A stretch of 64,000 nt of DNA from Flavobacterium sp. Sd200 (GTDB lineage: Bacteria; Bacteroidota; Bacteroidia; Flavobacteriales; Flavobacteriaceae): contig NZ_WUMN01000007.1 in NCBI RefSeq assembly GCF_009826935.1, positions 124,001 to 188,000 on the forward strand, in the 5' to 3' direction. Below the pieces are notes generated by a model. The model did no database searches, was not told the DNA's origin, and saw only the letters and a program-made list of their open reading frames with translations. The translations under genes were made by a program, and so were the position numbers. This document shows, piece by piece, positions 61,022 through 64,000 of this stretch; positions within the stretch are counted from its first letter, which is position 1, and the number at the start of each line of letters is the position of its first letter.

Positions 61022-64000
61022 ATGAATAAGTTAATAAAAAACATTATAGGCTTTTCGCTGCGCAATAAGCTGTTTACCTTTTTTTGGGTGGCACTTGTGG
61101 TTGTTGCAGGCGTTATAAGCTACAAGAACATTCCGGTAGAGGCTTTTCCGGATGTAACCAATACACAGATTATTATTGTAACCGAATGGAACGGCCGCAG
61201 TGCCGAAGAGGTGGAGCGTTTTGTAACATCGCCCATAGAGATAGCTATGAACGCGGTACAGAAAAAAACCAATGTGCGCAGTATTACCATGTTTGGGCTA
61301 TCAGTTATCAAAATTATTTTTGATGATGACGTGGATGATACCTTCGCTCGGTTTCAGGTAAACAACCAGTTGCGCAACGTGCAGCTTCCGGATGATGTAG
61401 AGGCCGATGTGCAGCCACCTTACGGTCCAACCGGAGAAATTTTCCGCTACACCCTGCAAAGTGATACCCGCGATACCCGCGACCTTTTAACCATGCAAAA
61501 CTGGGTTATAGACCGTCAGCTTAGGGCGGTTCCGGGTATTGCAGATGTTGTGGCCTTTGGTGGCCGTGAAAAGACTTACGAAATAGCCATAGACCCTATT
61601 GCACTGCAGAAATATGAGCTTACCTCGCCCGAGGTTTTCGCGGCAGTAAGCCAGGCCAACGTAAACGTAGGGGGTGATGTTATTGAGAAAAACGGGCAGG
61701 CTTATGTAGTTAAAGGTATAGGCCTGTTGGACAACAGGCAGGATATAGAGAACACCATTGTGGCTGAGCGTGATGGTAACCCTGTTCTTGTAAAGAATAT
61801 TGCCAAGGTAAACATATCTAACGTGCCGCGTGTGGGGCAGGTGGGGCTTGACGATAATGACGACATGGTTGAAGGTATTGTGGTAATGCGCAAGAACGAA
61901 AACCCAAGTGAAGTGCTGGGCAGGCTAAAGGAAAAGATCGAAGACATCCGCGAAAATGTGCTGCCAAAAGATGTTAAGATGGTAACGTTTTATGACCGCG
62001 ACAGGCTAATGGATTTTTGTACCAAAACGGTTACCCATAACCTTATGGAGGGTATTTTGCTGGTAACGGTAATTGTATTTCTTTTTATGGCCGACTGGCG
62101 TACTACGCTTATCGTGTCTATTATTATTCCGCTGGCGTTGCTGTTTGCCTTCCTGTGTCTTAAGCTTAAGGGTATGAGTGCCAACCTGCTTTCGCTTGGT
62201 GCGGTAGACTTTGGTATTATTATAGACGGTGCGGTGGTAATGGTAGAAGGGCTCTTTGTGGCACTCGACCATCTCCAGCATAAAATAGGCGAGGAACGAT
62301 TTAACAAACTTTCTAAACTGGGGCTTATCCGTAAAGAAGGAACTAAATTGGGTATTGCTATCTTCTTTAGTAAACTCATCATTATATCAGGACTATTGCC
62401 AATTTTCTCTTTCGAGAAGGTAGAAGGTAAAATGTTCTCTCCATTAGCCTGGACACTGGGCTTTGCCTTGCTTGGTGCGCTTATATTTACCCTAACGCTC
62501 GTTCCGGTGCTGTGCTCTATCCTTTTAAATAAAAACGTAAAAGAAAAGCACAACCCTATTGTAGAGTTTTTCAATAAAATTGTTAGCAAAGGGCTAAGAG
62601 TAACCTTTGGTAACAAAAGAGCGTCAATAATAGTATCGGTAGTTATATTGGGCTTAACGCTGTTCTCGGCACGTTTTATGGGCACCGAGTTCCTACCGCC
62701 GCTTAACGAGGGTGCACTGTGGGTAACGGCAGAGCTGCCAATAAGCAACTCGCTTACAGAGAGTGTTAAGATGGCGAAGATTATCCGTAAAGAACTGCAG
62801 TCTTTTGATGAGGTAAACAACGTGCTGTCTCAAACCGGGCGCAGTAACGACGGTACCGACCCTAACGGTTTTGGGTTCCTGCAATTTCAGGTAGACCTTA
62901 AGCCTCATGAAGAGTGGAAAAGCAAGCTTACCGTTGACGGCCTTGTAGAGGAAATGAATAAAAAACTTAGCAAATATCAGGGTATTACCTATAACTATTC
63001 GCAACCGGTAATAGATAACGTAGCTGAAGCAGTAGCAGGCTTTAAGGCCAGCAATGCCGTAAAAATTTATGGCGAAGACCTTGCCGTTCTTGATAAAATT
63101 GCCAACGAGGTTATGGAAAAAATTATGCCTATAGACGGTATAAAAGATGTAGGTGTACTGCGCAATTTAGGTCAGCCAGGCATAAGCGTTAAGTTTGACG
63201 AAGAAAAAATGGCGCTGTATGGTGTTAATAAAAATGATGCCCAGAGCATACTGGAAATGGCTATAGGCGGTAAAACCGCCACCCAAAAATATGAGGGCGA
63301 AAAAAGGTTTGACATCAGGCTGCGCTATGAGCAGGACTACCGTAAAGACGAACAGGATATTATGGACCTTATGGTGCCTACGCTTCGCGGAAGCAAAGTT
63401 CCGTTAAAGGAAATTGCAACGGTTACTACCGAGACGGGGCCTGCATTTGTGTACCGCGATAATGCCAAGCGTTTTATTGGTGTAAAATTCTCGGTGCGCG
63501 ACCGCGACCTTGGCGGTGCCATTGCCGAAGCCCAAGCTAAAGTAAAAACCCTTAAGTTGCCCGAAGGTTACACAGTTGGCTGGACAGGCGAGTATGAAAA
63601 CCAGATACGCGCCAGTGCCAAACTTGCACAGGTAGTGCCCATATCGTTAGTGCTCATATTTGTGTTGCTGTTCATTATGTTCAGCAATATAAAAGATGCC
63701 TTGCTGGTGCTCATCAACGTGCCGTTTGCTATTATAGGGGGCATACTTGCATTGCAGCTAACGGGCATCAATTTTGGTATTTCGGCAGGGGTAGGGTTTA
63801 TTGCGCTATTGGGAATCTGTATTCAAAATGGGGTAATACTCGTCTCAGAGTTCCATGCCAACCTTAAAGCCAAGCTCTCTCTTACTGATGCTATTGTAAA
63901 CGGAGTAAAATCAAGAACACGACCAGTGGTAATGACGGCTTTAATGGCAGCTATCGGTCTTATGCCGGCAGCACTTTCTACCGGTATTGGGTCAGAATCT
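61022..64000 (+). CDS. CzcA/CusA family heavy-metal RND pump (partial, cut by window end)
   Basis: The frame starts MNKLIKNIIGFSLRNKLFTF and stays open for 993 codons to the end of the window; full-length pumps have about 1,030-1,450 residues. It has the RND layout: a first membrane helix, EAFPDVTNTQ, a large periplasmic domain, TM4 with DFGIIIDGAVVMVE, and a second half starting near residue 540. The DFGxxxDGA motif is of the CzcA (divalent cation) subgroup rather than the Cu/Ag type, though the usual Asn after VVMVE is Gly. It is the motor of the efflux operon. Confidence 0.93.
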   Translation, partial: MNKLIKNIIGFSLRNKLFTFFWVALVVVAGVISYKNIPVEAFPDVTNTQIIIVTEWNGRSAEEVERFVTSPIEIAMNAVQKKTNVRSITMFGLSVIKIIFDDDVDDTFARFQVNNQLRNVQLPDDVEADVQPPYGPTGEIFRYTLQSDTRDTRDLLTMQNWVIDRQLRAVPGIADVVAFGGREKTYEIAIDPIALQKYELTSPEVFAAVSQANVNVGGDVIEKNGQAYVVKGIGLLDNRQDIENTIVAERDGNPVLVKNIAKVNISNVPRVGQVGLDDNDDMVEGIVVMRKNENPSEVLGRLKEKIEDIRENVLPKDVKMVTFYDRDRLMDFCTKTVTHNLMEGILLVTVIVFLFMADWRTTLIVSIIIPLALLFAFLCLKLKGMSANLLSLGAVDFGIIIDGAVVMVEGLFVALDHLQHKIGEERFNKLSKLGLIRKEGTKLGIAIFFSKLIIISGLLPIFSFEKVEGKMFSPLAWTLGFALLGALIFTLTLVPVLCSILLNKNVKEKHNPIVEFFNKIVSKGLRVTFGNKRASIIVSVVILGLTLFSARFMGTEFLPPLNEGALWVTAELPISNSLTESVKMAKIIRKELQSFDEVNNVLSQTGRSNDGTDPNGFGFLQFQVDLKPHEEWKSKLTVDGLVEEMNKKLSKYQGITYNYSQPVIDNVAEAVAGFKASNAVKIYGEDLAVLDKIANEVMEKIMPIDGIKDVGVLRNLGQPGISVKFDEEKMALYGVNKNDAQSILEMAIGGKTATQKYEGEKRFDIRLRYEQDYRKDEQDIMDLMVPTLRGSKVPLKEIATVTTETGPAFVYRDNAKRFIGVKFSVRDRDLGGAIAEAQAKVKTLKLPEGYTVGWTGEYENQIRASAKLAQVVPISLVLIFVLLFIMFSNIKDALLVLINVPFAIIGGILALQLTGINFGISAGVGFIALLGICIQNGVILVSEFHANLKAKLSLTDAIVNGVKSRTRPVVMTALMAAIGLMPAALSTGIGSES

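Noticed and set aside
61990..62820. 276-residue minus-strand open frame inside the CzcA gene
   Set aside because: It lies wholly opposite the conserved pump gene, and its Ser/Ile-rich translation matches no protein pattern; a shadow frame.

Overview
The window comes from a member of the Bacteroidota, most probably a Flavobacterium-like Flavobacteriaceae. The signs are: gliding-motility genes gldD and gldE downstream of mutY and ssb; a mevalonate-pathway gene pair; a plant-type acyl-ACP desaturase; a TPP-riboswitch-controlled TonB-dependent receptor; repeated TAnnTTTG -7 promoter boxes with TTG/TTTG about 19-22 nt upstream; and gene starts with AT-rich leaders lacking Shine-Dalgarno sequences. 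There is no rRNA and one tRNA, and most of the window is ordinary chromosomal core.

Layout. 1-9 kb: TspO, an AlbA_2 protein, a bacilliredoxin, PlsC with an acyl-ACP desaturase (lipid synthesis), a beta-lactamase-fold protein whose nucleophile motif is lost, and DNA polymerase I. 9-12 kb: diphosphomevalonate decarboxylase, a mevalonate kinase-like GHMP kinase and a coupled membrane protein. 11.8-15.2 kb (minus): mutY-ssb-gldE-gldD. 15.3-17.6 kb: HU, a 30-residue basic ribosomal-type protein, RNase E/G. 17.6-21 kb: a HEPN-like protein, a lipoprotein, an SDR with an AraC regulator, and repeats. 21-30 kb: Aat, AhcY, phosphopantetheinyl transferase, PnuC/PnuT, a DUF4301 fusion, ArfB, then a TPP riboswitch and its receptor. 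29.6-33 kb: McrBC restriction. 33-44 kb: AraC and DeoR regulators, a nucleotidase, a PH-SHOCT protein, hotdog and crotonase proteins, DUF4407, a BlaI/M56 pair with three evenly spaced operators, an M20 dipeptidase and tRNA-Leu(UAG).

44.2-53.3 kb is an accessory islet beside tRNA-Leu. It holds one tight six-gene minus-strand operon: a small membrane protein, a V8-like protease, a two-HKD phospholipase D-like protein, a P-loop ATPase, a large STAND NTPase with helical repeats, and a second trypsin-like protease with a helical N-terminal adaptor. Neither protease nor the PLD protein has a signal peptide. I read this as a candidate NTPase-gated, protease/PLD-based conflict (defence) system. It resembles published STAND/trypsin systems in parts, but I do not recognise the combination as a named system, and it is the best candidate here for something undescribed.

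53.3-64 kb: HxlR with a DsbA-like protein, a carboxypeptidase-regulatory-like protein, a RibD-C/DHFR-like reductase, a lysine-rich protein, and a TolC-HlyD-CzcA heavy-metal efflux operon cut by the window end. Several families of intergenic inverted repeats, typical of flavobacterial genomes, recur through the window.
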